Shown piece after piece: positions 1-5,808 of a stretch of 35,779 bases of DNA. This DNA comes from Candidatus Babelota bacterium. Its GTDB lineage: Bacteria; Babelota; Babeliae; Babelales; JAHIUU01. Position 1 is the first letter of the stretch, and the number at the start of each line of letters is the position of its first letter. The DNA lies in assembly GCA_018817025.1 (NCBI GenBank), contig JAHIUU010000002.1:1-35779 (forward strand). The letters run 5' to 3'. The notes under the pieces are model-generated. The model was not told where the DNA came from, did not search any database, and saw only the letters and a list, made by a program, of their open reading frames with translations. A program made the position numbers and the translations under genes.

Positions 1-156
1 AATTTCAAGCACGGTTAATGCCGTTTCTTCGCTACAACCCTCACTTCTCAGCTGCTTATACTGATCTAATTTTTTCTTTTTTTCGTAAGACTCTTGCCCT
101 AACCCCTCTTCGTAGGTACTATTAATAGTGCGTTTAGAAGCATAAAACGCAAGCAC
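1..156 (-). CDS. Probable transposase/integrase N-terminus, partial
   Basis: This is a 52-codon reading frame open at the window edge, too short to appear as a normal ORF. It starts at a GTG with a clear AAGGAG ribosome site six bases upstream (positions 163-168), and an in-frame stop lies upstream of that, so the start is fairly firm. The visible protein is basic and ends with a helix-rich stretch of the type LRSEGCSEETALTVLEI. That resembles the helix-turn-helix opening of IS481/IS3-type integrases, where the next residues normally read like S-R-x-T-Y-Y-R-W. The catalytic domain would lie outside the window. The family is an inference from a short segment; a different HTH protein is possible. 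Confidence 0.4.
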   Translation of the reverse strand, partial: MLAFYASKRTINSTYEEGLGQESYEKKKKLDQYKQLRSEGCSEETALTVLEI

Positions 157-429
157 TTTGGTCTCCTTCTGTCTGGTGTTTAACTTACATTAAAACCTTA
201 ACAGTTGGAGACCTCTTTTTTTAAGAGTTTTGTCTCACATGTTTCTGGACCAGGACACAGGTAGAAAAAACCTGTTATAATGCTATAAAGTCCAATTGGG
301 AAAAAGCACACACCCGTTTTGAAGGTGAGAAAATTGGGTGTACATTGATAGTGGAGACGGTTGGTTTATGAGTAGTAGTCACCTGGGCGAATGCTCATTT
401 GATATTATTTTTTATAATAAGGAAAAAAT
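157..429. other. Non-coding stretch between probable transposase and orphan gene
   Basis: No convincing gene is visible. A TATAAT hexamer at 276-281 on the plus strand could be a -10 box for the gene at 430, but no good -35 box precedes it. The sequence TGTGAGACAAAAC, read on the minus strand from about 239, could be the terminus of the element to which the partial transposase belongs. The matching end lies outside the window, so this cannot be tested here. Confidence 0.3.
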
Positions 430-1113
430 ATGCACAGAAGAGGAGAAATTCGGATAACCCCTGCTCATATTGAAAAAAAACTACAAGCTCTTTGTGAATG
501 TGGTTTTAAAATTGTTCCTCCATATTCTTGTGAAGATATCCTTCGAGTTTTCGAAAAGTTGGTAGATGAAGATGCCGTAGGCGTATACGCAAATGGAGGC
601 CGAAATAATGTAGAAGCATTTACGTTGTGGCTGACTATCTTTTCATTGGGAGAAGATTATAAGGAAGATGATGATGATTATGAATATGGTAGATGCTATT
701 GTGAAAATTTGTTGTTTGCAGAGTTTGAGACTTATAATGGTTATGAGACTTACATGGATGCAGTAGAGCGTATGGTTAAAATTACCCAAGGAACTTTAAA
801 GCTTGATAATCTAAAATCATGGTATTCGGAAGAAGACAACAAGGTGTGGATATCGTTTGAGTTTCGAGGTAAGGAATATAAATTTTCATACGAATTTAAA
901 AAGTGGTTTGACGATGTGGGTCTACTTATTCCAATAATAAAATTGCTCGAAATTGCGGATCCAACAAAAATATTTGCTTATTATGATTTTGGTGAGATGA
1001 ATGCAATTATATGTATAGGCAAAGGGGATTTAGAGAAGTTAAACAAACGGAAAATAAATTTTAAGCCATTAGGTCAAAAGTTGAAAAAGCTTGAGAACTA
1101 TAACTTATACTAA
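430..1113 (+). CDS. Hypothetical protein, 227 aa
   Basis: I do not recognise this protein. It is soluble, with no signal peptide or membrane helix, and mixed alpha/beta in appearance. It has an acidic Asp/Glu/Tyr run near residues 76-87 and is rich in aromatic residues. An AAGGA ribosome site lies seven bases before the ATG. The gene stands alone, flanked by a probable transposase remnant and an intact IS element, and its AT-rich, Lys-poor-in-R codon use looks typical of accessory cargo. It could be an orphan immunity or defence-type gene, but nothing in the sequence proves this. Confidence 0.6.
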   Translation: MHRRGEIRITPAHIEKKLQALCECGFKIVPPYSCEDILRVFEKLVDEDAVGVYANGGRNNVEAFTLWLTIFSLGEDYKEDDDDYEYGRCYCENLLFAEFETYNGYETYMDAVERMVKITQGTLKLDNLKSWYSEEDNKVWISFEFRGKEYKFSYEFKKWFDDVGLLIPIIKLLEIADPTKIFAYYDFGEMNAIICIGKGDLEKLNKRKINFKPLGQKLKKLENYNLY

Positions 1114-1259
1114 TGATTTACTGAATCACTGATATTTTGTCTTGCTTTTTCCATTCTCAGATGGGGCGCAGTTGACGAGTTTCGCAACTTTCGAGTTGAA
1201 ATTGCGGTGGAATTGAGTAGGATTCAACGAGTCTGTTCTCGCTTTGGGATAGTGTCTAG

Positions 1260-1276
1260 GTTCTGTGGACATTTCA
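1260..1276 (+). repeat. IS left terminal inverted repeat
   Basis: Seventeen bases, identical to the reverse complement of 2096-2112. Bordered on the left by the target duplication CTAG (1256-1259). Confidence 0.93.
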
Positions 1277-1293
1277 AATAATTGAAAAATTTG

Positions 1294-1353
1294 TGCATGA
1301 TAGCACTAGTAGAAAAATGTTTATTTTCATAAACAAAAAGGTGCTACCATGCA
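1294..1353 (+). promoter_or_regulatory. Nested hairpin covering the transposase ribosome site and start codon
   Basis: TGCATGATAGCAC (1294-1306) is complementary, with one mismatch, to GTGCTACCATGCA (1341-1353), which contains the transposase ATG (1349). Inside lies a second perfect 7-bp hairpin, TGTTTAT (1318-1324) with ATAAACA (1329-1335), and a TTTC loop. A transcript entering from outside the IS would fold and hide the start codon, whereas one started inside the left arm would not. Protecting transposase translation from read-through transcription is established for other IS elements such as IS10; applying it here is inference. Confidence 0.6.
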
Positions 1354-2098
1354 AGGAGAGTATATCACGGATGATGCTTGGATAAAAATGTTAATTTTTT
1401 TTGAGACACACCCAAAAATCTACAAATGCTTCGAATTGAGGCTAAGGAGATTTGTAAGTGGTGTGTATTGGATAATGAAAACAGGTGCTCAATGGCGCCT
1501 TCTACCAAGTGAATTTGGCAAGTGGAATAGCGTTTTCAGAAGATTTCGACGATGGGTTAATCTGGGTATTTGGAAGGATCTAATGACTTTTTGTATCGAG
1601 GATCCAGATTTGGAGTACGTAATGATCGACTCAACAATTGTGCGAGCGCATGCCTGTGCTGCGGGAAGAGGGTTTCAACCTGCCCAAGGACTTGGCAGAA
1701 GCAAAGGAGGATTTACAAGCAAAATTCATGCAAAAGTTGATGCCCTCGGAAACCCCTTGCAATTCATTGTTACACCAGGCCAAGAAAGCGACCACACACA
1801 AGCAAGGCACCTACTCGGCTCTACCACAAATTCTTACGTTTTGTGTGATAAAGGATACGACTCTGATTCGTTCCGATACAAGGTTATAAAACAACACAAC
1901 ATCCCCGTAATTCCAGGCAGAAAAAATCGGAAAATGACTATAGATTACGATAAACATATTTATAAAGAACGAAGTTCAATAGAATGTTTCTTTTCAAAAA
2001 TTAAGCACTTCAGAAGGGTCTTTTCGAGGTACGACAAAGATGTTTGTAGCTTTGTCTCATTTTTGTATTTTGTTGGAGCAATTATATGGTTACGATGA
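1349..2098 (+). CDS. IS5-family transposase (DDE)
   Basis: This 249-aa transposase catalyses cut-and-paste movement of the surrounding IS. Residues 1-80 form the N-terminal DUF4096-like region with the typical W-R-L-L-P sequence at 49-53. The catalytic domain follows, with the presumed DDE triad D94 (in MIDST), D167 (in LCDKGYD) and E212 (in ERSSIECFF). The family hallmarks GRSKGGFTSKIH (116-127) and PGRKNRK (189-195) are present. Many relatives of the IS427 group need a ribosomal frameshift between two ORFs; this one is a single continuous frame. The ATG has an AAGGTG-like site but is buried in the hairpin at 1294-1353. Confidence 0.95.
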   Translation: MQGEYITDDAWIKMLIFFETHPKIYKCFELRLRRFVSGVYWIMKTGAQWRLLPSEFGKWNSVFRRFRRWVNLGIWKDLMTFCIEDPDLEYVMIDSTIVRAHACAAGRGFQPAQGLGRSKGGFTSKIHAKVDALGNPLQFIVTPGQESDHTQARHLLGSTTNSYVLCDKGYDSDSFRYKVIKQHNIPVIPGRKNRKMTIDYDKHIYKERSSIECFFSKIKHFRRVFSRYDKDVCSFVSFLYFVGAIIWLR

Positions 2099-2112
2099 AA
2101 TGTCCACAGAAC
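2096..2112 (-). repeat. IS right terminal inverted repeat
   Basis: Seventeen bases, perfectly inverted relative to 1260-1276. It overlaps the transposase stop codon (TGA, 2096-2098) and is followed by CTAG at 2113-2116. Confidence 0.93.
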
Positions 2113-2139
2113 CTAGATTCTTCAGGGCTTACAAATAAA

Positions 2140-2170
2140 GAACCCCATCACGTGTTTGTGATGGGGTTTT
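2140..2170. terminator. Bidirectional rho-independent terminator
   Basis: The 11-bp stem AACCCCATCAC / GTGATGGGGTT surrounds a short loop. It is followed by TTTT on the plus strand and by the U-rich run TTCTTTATTT when read on the minus strand. It would end the minus-strand HIT-MazG-NUDIX-nucleotidyltransferase transcript and stop read-through from the IS. Confidence 0.8.
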
Positions 2171-2313
2171 GCGCTTTAAAACCAGGCTTTTTTAGCTTGG
2201 CGGGGGCTAGTTTACGCGTTTCGCAACTTTGCGGTCGAGCTTGGGGTGGGGTTAAGCTATGTGAAGAGGGCTTATTCGAGATTTGGGGTGAGTGCCAACT
2301 TTGCGTAAGAGGG
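2171..2313. other. Non-coding sequence with degenerate CGCAACTTTGCG motifs
   Basis: No gene is visible. A weaker hairpin (CCAGGCT, T-rich loop, AGCTTGG) sits at about 2180-2198. The motif TTTCGCAACTTTGCG (about 2219) and the related GCCAACTTTGCG (about 2295) recur here, and a third version, TTTCGCAACTTTCGAG, lies on the other side of the IS near 1180. Confidence 0.35.
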
Positions 2314-2601
2314 TTAGCGCCACAAGATCTTCTCCCTCTCTATTCGATCAATATGACCTTGGGGGATGGAGTGCATATCAACTATTTCGACTTCAAGCGT
2401 TAGCTTTAACTCTTCGATGTCTTTATTAAGCTTGTGCATTGTGTCGGGGCTTATCTGTTTGCCAGAATCTACAGCCAAATCGATGTCTGATGTTGGACGA
2501 TGTGTACCGGTAGCCCTTGAGCCATAAAGATATATTTTTACGTCAGGTAGATGCTTTGTGATTTCTTCTATTAATTTTGTTTTGTCTTCTAATGCTACCA
2601 T
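2314..2601 (-). CDS. Minimal nucleotidyltransferase (MNT/MntA-like)
   Basis: A 95-aa stand-alone DNA-polymerase-beta-type nucleotidyltransferase. The active-site motif is clear: G27-S28, then D39-x-D41, with a third acidic residue at about D75 (in VEIVDM). Proteins of this size usually transfer nucleotides, often AMP, to a partner protein, and many are antitoxins paired with a HEPN RNase. No HEPN gene is adjacent on either side, so this copy looks like an orphan. It is the last gene of a minus-strand series after HIT, MazG-like and NUDIX. An AAGGA ribosome site lies five bases before the ATG. The target is unknown. Confidence 0.85.
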   Translation of the reverse strand: MVALEDKTKLIEEITKHLPDVKIYLYGSRATGTHRPTSDIDLAVDSGKQISPDTMHKLNKDIEELKLTLEVEIVDMHSIPQGHIDRIEREKILWR

Positions 2602-2641
2602 GTAATTCCTTTTTTAAAATTCGTTGTTTTGGGATTAGCCT

Positions 2642-3151
2642 CTATAACTTGTGTTTTATCTCCTGAAGTATCGGGAGCAGGTCGCTTCTAGCTTTATCAC
2701 CTTGAGAAACTTTTGTGAAAAATTCGTCAGGGGAAAGCCAAAAAAACTCTACGAAATCATTTGTGTTATAGGTGGGTGTGACATCGCTTTTAATGATGTA
2801 GACCCACATAAACCCGGATGTTCCGTGTGTATACGGGGTAAGCCTTGCAATAGTAGAGTATGTGCCACTAGCAAGCTCCAGGTTTAATTCTTCACGCGTT
2901 TCCCTTATAAAAGCCTCATCGTAAGTTTCTCCTGATCGAACATGACCGCAAACGCTTGCGTCCAGATGAAGCGGGAAGAGCTCCTTTTGCGGGTGTCGGC
3001 GAGGGATCCACAGTTGATTTTTTGTATTGCATATAAAGCCATTTACAACGCGGTAAGAGGATAGCTCTTTCGCGTGAATTATACTTCTTTTTTCTTGGCC
3101 GATGACCTTATCATCAAAAGATACTATGTCTAAGATTTCGTCGGAGCTCAT
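2642..3151 (-). CDS. NUDIX hydrolase, IDI/YfcD-like
   Basis: A 169-aa NUDIX enzyme that should hydrolyse a nucleoside-diphosphate-linked substrate. The NUDIX box runs from G69 through E75 to R83-E84-T-R-E87-E88. The usual glycine after the EE pair is Asn here. The arrangement of the upstream segment (N-G-F-I at 37-40, then L-W-I-P-R-R at 47-52) is like the isopentenyl-diphosphate-isomerase-like branch, but the metal ligands needed for isomerase function were not recognised, so a general hydrolase is the safer call. It lies 18 bases after the MazG-like gene and 40 bases before the nucleotidyltransferase, probably as part of one transcript. Confidence 0.88.
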   Translation of the reverse strand: MSSDEILDIVSFDDKVIGQEKRSIIHAKELSSYRVVNGFICNTKNQLWIPRRHPQKELFPLHLDASVCGHVRSGETYDEAFIRETREELNLELASGTYSTIARLTPYTHGTSGFMWVYIIKSDVTPTYNTNDFVEFFWLSPDEFFTKVSQGDKARSDLLPILQEIKHKL

Positions 3152-3169
3152 TTTGTCTGCCTTTATCTT

Positions 3170-3487
3170 TCAAAAAATTGAAAAAATTCTTTCTTCGAAC
3201 CCGCCTCGTTCTATCTGCTTTTTCTTTCTAATATCTTCTATTGTGTCGAAATCGTATTCTTTGAGTTTGCATATTGCATTGATAACTTCGAGAACGTCTG
3301 CGAGTTCTTCTTTTATGTGTTCGTCATCTTGCGCTGCAGAAACCTCTATAAATTCGCTAACTTCTTCGAGAAGCTTATCACATAAAGCAGACAGATATTC
3401 TTGGTCGTTTGTGAGGATTCGGGTTTCTGCCTTGATGCCCTTTTTACTGAGAATCTCTGGGATTTTATCTCTAACAAGTTTGCTCAT
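3170..3487 (-). CDS. MazG-like NTP pyrophosphohydrolase
   Basis: A 105-aa all-alpha NTP pyrophosphatase of the MazG / phosphoribosyl-ATP pyrophosphohydrolase superfamily. It has the metal-binding pattern E41-E-x-x-E45 and E60-E61-x-x-D64 and the typical opening KLVRDKIPE. No other histidine-biosynthesis gene is nearby, so a house-cleaning role (hydrolysis of aberrant NTPs to NMP and PPi) fits better than HisE. It sits 10 bases after the HIT gene with a strong GGGAG ribosome site. The catalytic class is well supported; the exact substrate is not. Confidence 0.85.
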   Translation of the reverse strand: MSKLVRDKIPEILSKKGIKAETRILTNDQEYLSALCDKLLEEVSEFIEVSAAQDDEHIKEELADVLEVINAICKLKEYDFDTIEDIRKKKQIERGGFEERIFSIF

Positions 3488-3497
3488 GTTTTTCTCC

Positions 3498-3875
3498 CTA
3501 GTAGTTTCGTTTTTCTGGGATTACACCACGAATGCCGCCTTTGGGATTTTCAAGGTCGCCTGCTCGTCTCGGAATGAGGTGCACGTGCAGATGAAAAACT
3601 GATTGCCCTGCGGTTTCACCAATATTTATGCCAATGTTGAATCCTTCGACTGTGGGGTCTTCGGCTAAGATTTGATCTTTTCTTTGCCTGATGAGGCTAT
3701 TTATCTCCACAAGCTCCTCGTTCGTGATATCAAAAAAGCTAGCAAAGTGTCTGTTTGGGATTATCAAGCTGTGCAGCTTCGTTACCGGGGAGCTATCCTC
3801 GATTACAAATGCCAGATTGCTGGATATGATTTTGGATTCGTCTTTTAATCTGCAAAATATGCACATTTCTTCCAT
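3498..3875 (-). CDS. HIT-family hydrolase
   Basis: A 125-aa histidine-triad protein. The signature H95-L-H97-V-H99-L-I lies near the C-terminus and H97/H99 would carry the nucleotidyl intermediate. A CxxC pair (C5, C8) at the N-terminus is the zinc-binding half found in many HINT-like members. These enzymes hydrolyse nucleoside phosphoramidates or dinucleoside polyphosphates. The first gene of the minus-strand series, with GAAGGA six bases before the ATG; a second ATG three codons in is less well placed. It faces crcB across a 70-base divergent intergenic region. Confidence 0.9.
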   Translation of the reverse strand: MEEMCIFCRLKDESKIISSNLAFVIEDSSPVTKLHSLIIPNRHFASFFDITNEELVEINSLIRQRKDQILAEDPTVEGFNIGINIGETAGQSVFHLHVHLIPRRAGDLENPKGGIRGVIPEKRNY

Positions 3876-3945
3876 TTTTGGTCCTTCGATTTATTTGGGC
3901 TTATATTAAAGGTACAACAAATTTCAAAGAAAAGAAGGGCTTTCG
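3876..3945. promoter_or_regulatory. Divergent intergenic promoter region (HIT operon / crcB)
   Basis: Seventy bases separate two divergent transcription units, so both promoters must overlap here unless they lie inside genes. On the plus strand TATATT (about 3902-3907) is a possible -10. On the minus strand TAATAT overlaps the same place. No good -35 boxes are visible. I see no fluoride riboswitch ahead of crcB. Confidence 0.4.
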
Positions 3946-4320
3946 ATGACAAGATATATCGATTTATTGTATGTGTTTGTTGGTGCAGGACTGGGGGGAG
4001 CTTGTCGCCATGCTTTGTCTTGCTTTGTAAGCGGTGGGGCTGGCAACTTTGGTTTCGGTGTGGTGTCGGTCAATTATATTGGCTGTTTTTTTGCGGGATT
4101 ACTTTTGTTTGTTATGCAAAACAGTGGTTTATCAAGGCCGGTTACATTGTTTTTTATGGTTGGATTGCTGGGTGGGTTTACGACCTTTTCTGCTTTCGGT
4201 GTGGAGACGATATTGTACTTACAAAGAAGCCAATTTATACTGGCTCTAGGTAACATTTTGATGTCACTCCTTGCGCTTGTTATGGTCTATTTTGGTTATT
4301 TATTTGCAAGATTTTTTTGA
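3946..4320 (+). CDS. crcB: Fluoride ion channel CrcB/FluC
   Basis: A 124-aa inner-membrane protein with four hydrophobic helices. It carries the family motifs GAGLGGACR (13-21), N43 in the second helix, and GGFTTFSAF (76-84), where the phenylalanines line the fluoride path. Fluc channels are dual-topology dimers that export F-. A single gene of normal length is sufficient for a homodimer. The ribosome site sits in the leader AAGAAGGGCTTTCG, directly before the ATG, and almost the same leader precedes the following NUDIX gene. Eighteen bases separate the two genes, so they are probably cotranscribed. Confidence 0.95.
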   Translation: MTRYIDLLYVFVGAGLGGACRHALSCFVSGGAGNFGFGVVSVNYIGCFFAGLLLFVMQNSGLSRPVTLFFMVGLLGGFTTFSAFGVETILYLQRSQFILALGNILMSLLALVMVYFGYLFARFF

Positions 4321-4338
4321 AGAGAAGAAGGGGTTTCG

Positions 4339-4785
4339 ATGGAAAAAATCGTATTCGAATCACGGCCAAAAGATTTTTTGCCAAAGATGGAGGTCGCCGC
4401 TTGTTACTGTAAAGCTCAAGACAAGTTTTTATTTTTGGAGACCAGTGACAACAAGGCATATGCAAATACATGGTCGGTTCCTGCGGGCAAGATTGATCCA
4501 GGGGAATCTGCGATTGAGGGTGCTGTCAGGGAAATGTTTGAGGAGACCGGTGTTTTATTAAAGCCTCAGCTCCTTATTCCATTCAAGAGTGTTTATGTTA
4601 GGTATCCAAAGTATGATTTTATGTACCACATGTTCAAAGTTGAGATGACAGACTTTCCAGAAAAGATAATTTTGCGGGCTAGAGAGCATAAAAAGTTTGC
4701 TTGGTTAACGAAGGAAGAGTTTTTGCAGTGTCCTTTAATTCCAGGAGCCGATGAGAGTTTTTTGCTTGTTGTTGAAGTGTGGTAG
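4339..4785 (+). CDS. NUDIX hydrolase
   Basis: A 148-aa NUDIX enzyme with a complete box: G50-x5-E56-x7-R64-E65-x2-E68-E69-x-G71. The W-S-V-P-A-G sequence just before it is typical of dGTP/8-oxo-dGTP- and ADP-sugar-type hydrolases. It is probably cotranscribed with crcB, 18 bases downstream of its stop, and has a GAAGGGG ribosome site. It is a different subfamily from the NUDIX protein at 2642-3151. The substrate cannot be read from sequence alone; nucleotide-pool sanitation fits the neighbourhood. Confidence 0.9.
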   Translation: MEKIVFESRPKDFLPKMEVAACYCKAQDKFLFLETSDNKAYANTWSVPAGKIDPGESAIEGAVREMFEETGVLLKPQLLIPFKSVYVRYPKYDFMYHMFKVEMTDFPEKIILRAREHKKFAWLTKEEFLQCPLIPGADESFLLVVEVW

Positions 4786-5016
4786 ATTTGTTGTGAGATA
4801 AAAGAAAGATTCTTTGCATGAGCAACTCTTGAAAGACTCCACAATATGAGTATCAAGTGCATCAAGATTTTTATTGAGGGTTGATTTTGATGAGATTTCT
4901 AACCTTATATTTGGAAAAGTGCTCCTAAAGATAAACAATTTCTTTTCTGATGTTTCATAACGAATGATATATCGTTTGTACATTTGATCGTTAAAATAGT
5001 GATCCCAGAAGCTCAA
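4735..5016 (-). CDS. Small hypothetical protein (TTG start) after the tRNA operon
   Basis: A 93-aa reading frame I do not recognise. It begins with TTG and has a strong GGGGAG ribosome site six bases upstream, better than most starts in the window, which is the main reason for accepting it. The first part reads like a folded beta-rich segment with many aromatic and basic residues, and no signal peptide is visible. It lies 42 bases downstream of tRNA-Asp in the same direction with no proper terminator between, so it could be transcribed from the tRNA promoter. Its 3' end overlaps the convergent NUDIX gene by 51 bases, which lowers confidence. Confidence 0.45.
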   Translation of the reverse strand: MSFWDHYFNDQMYKRYIIRYETSEKKLFIFRSTFPNIRLEISSKSTLNKNLDALDTHIVESFKSCSCKESFFYLTTNLPHFNNKQKTLIGSWN

Positions 5017-5041
5017 TACATTCTCCCCTATGTCTTTAATT

Positions 5042-5062
5042 GCCAGTTATAAAATAACTGGC
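5042..5062 (-). other. Hairpin overlapping the 3' CCA of tRNA-Asp
   Basis: GCCAGTTAT and ATAACTGGC form a perfect 9-bp stem around a 3-base loop. One arm includes the encoded discriminator base and CCA end of tRNA-Asp. No U-run follows on the minus strand, so it is not a canonical terminator. It may position tRNA 3' processing. Confidence 0.55.
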
Positions 5063-5136
5063 GGGGCTGACGAGACTCGAACTCGCGACCTTCCGCGTGA
5101 CAGGCGGACGCTCTAACCAAACTGAGCTACAGCCCC
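5059..5136 (-). tRNA. tRNA-Asp (GTC)
   Basis: A complete cloverleaf with acceptor GGGGCTG/CAGCCCC, the D-arm GTAGCTCAG, an anticodon loop CTGTCAC giving GTC, the T-arm GGTTCGAGTC-type sequence (here GAGTTCGAGTCTC), discriminator G and an encoded CCA. Third gene of the minus-strand Val-Asn-Asp operon. Confidence 0.97.
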
Positions 5137-5165
5137 AAATTTTTGGGAAAATTTCAATTTTTCTA

Positions 5166-5241
5166 TGGCTCCCCGAGCAGGACTCGAACCTGCGACCCAA
5201 CGATTAACAGTCGTTTGCTCTACCAACTGAGCTATCGGGGA
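5166..5241 (-). tRNA. tRNA-Asn (GTT)
   Basis: The acceptor stem is TCCCCGA/TCGGGGA, the anticodon loop CTGTTAA gives GTT, the T-loop GTTCGAGTC is present, and discriminator G and CCA are encoded. Middle gene of the tRNA operon, 71 bases after tRNA-Val. Confidence 0.97.
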
Positions 5242-5312
5242 TCATGTCATTTATAATACTTGAATTGAAGTGTGATTGCAATAACTGGAAGCCGAAAATT
5301 TTGAGTTTTTTT

Positions 5313-5389
5313 TGGTGGGCGAAACAGGACTCGAACCTGTGACCCCCTGCTTGTAAGGCAGGTGCTCTAACCAACTGAGCTATTCGCCC
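5313..5389 (-). tRNA. tRNA-Val (TAC)
   Basis: The acceptor stem is GGGCGAA/TTCGCCC, the anticodon loop CTTACAA gives TAC, discriminator A and CCA are encoded. First gene of the operon, about 58 bases downstream of a near-consensus promoter. Confidence 0.97.
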
Positions 5390-5808
5390 TCTTTTGAACA
5401 AAAATACAAAGACCAAACTTGTTTTTCGTACTAGATACTAGAAGTTAGTATAACAAATTACTAGGCGCTGTAAAAGAACCAAAACAAACAATACCAAGCC
5501 TATTCTTGCATTCTTCAGCCTTTGTGCAAAAAAGCTCTCCATATCAAAGATATCTAATTTTCAACCCATTTACATAAACAGAAATCATCATAAAAAATAC
5601 TCTTACTACTTGTCTCACTACTCTTTGCTTGTAGCAACGCTACCCGTATAAAGCGCACGTACCAATACTATAAATAAGATTGGCCACCAAAGAAAAAACA
5701 GACCTTCGAGAACCAACCCACACCACCAGCAAAAAAGCCATCCAAAAACTCGATCTTGTAGTAACACAACACTTTGATCTGGTCCTCAATATAAAAGCTG
5801 AAAACGCA
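5390..5808. other. Intergenic region between tRNA operon and tyrS 3' end
   Basis: Apart from the tRNA promoter (5447-5474), this 419-base AT-rich region shows no supported gene. A 34-codon hydrophobic frame at 5542-5438 on the minus strand lacks a ribosome site. A small hairpin, GTAGC-GTT-GCTAC, sits at about 5634-5646 downstream of tyrS but has no U-run, so no clear tyrS terminator is seen. Confidence 0.5.
5447..5474 (-). promoter_or_regulatory. Promoter of the tRNA-Val-Asn-Asp operon
   Basis: On the minus strand TTTACA (5469-5474), a 16-base spacer and TATACT (5447-5452) form a near-consensus sigma-70 promoter directed at the tRNA genes. Confidence 0.7.

Larger units (their letters stand above)
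1260..2112 (+). mobile_element. Intact IS5-family insertion sequence (853 bp) with CTAG target duplication
   Basis: The element has perfect 17-bp terminal inverted repeats: GTTCTGTGGACATTTCA at 1260-1276 and its reverse complement at 2096-2112. They are flanked by identical CTAG tetranucleotides at 1256-1259 and 2113-2116, the kind of target duplication (YTAR) known for IS5-family elements. One uninterrupted transposase gene fills it, and its TGA stop is built from the first three bases of the right inverted repeat. Perfect ends, an intact duplication and an unbroken gene indicate a recent, probably still active insertion. The empty site can be reconstructed as GATAGTGT-CTAG-ATTCTTCAG. Confidence 0.93.

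Noticed and set aside
1638-1889. Plus-strand 83-codon frame within the IS
   Set aside because: An out-of-frame shadow of the transposase with no ribosome site.
3876-3945. Fluoride riboswitch ahead of crcB
   Set aside because: The 70-base leader has no recognisable pseudoknot elements of the crcB motif, and most of it is needed for two divergent promoters.
5438-5542. Minus-strand 34-codon hydrophobic frame starting M-E-S-F-F-A-Q-R
   Set aside because: It has no ribosome site, and its end overlaps the tRNA promoter boxes; a chance frame in AT-rich DNA is more likely.
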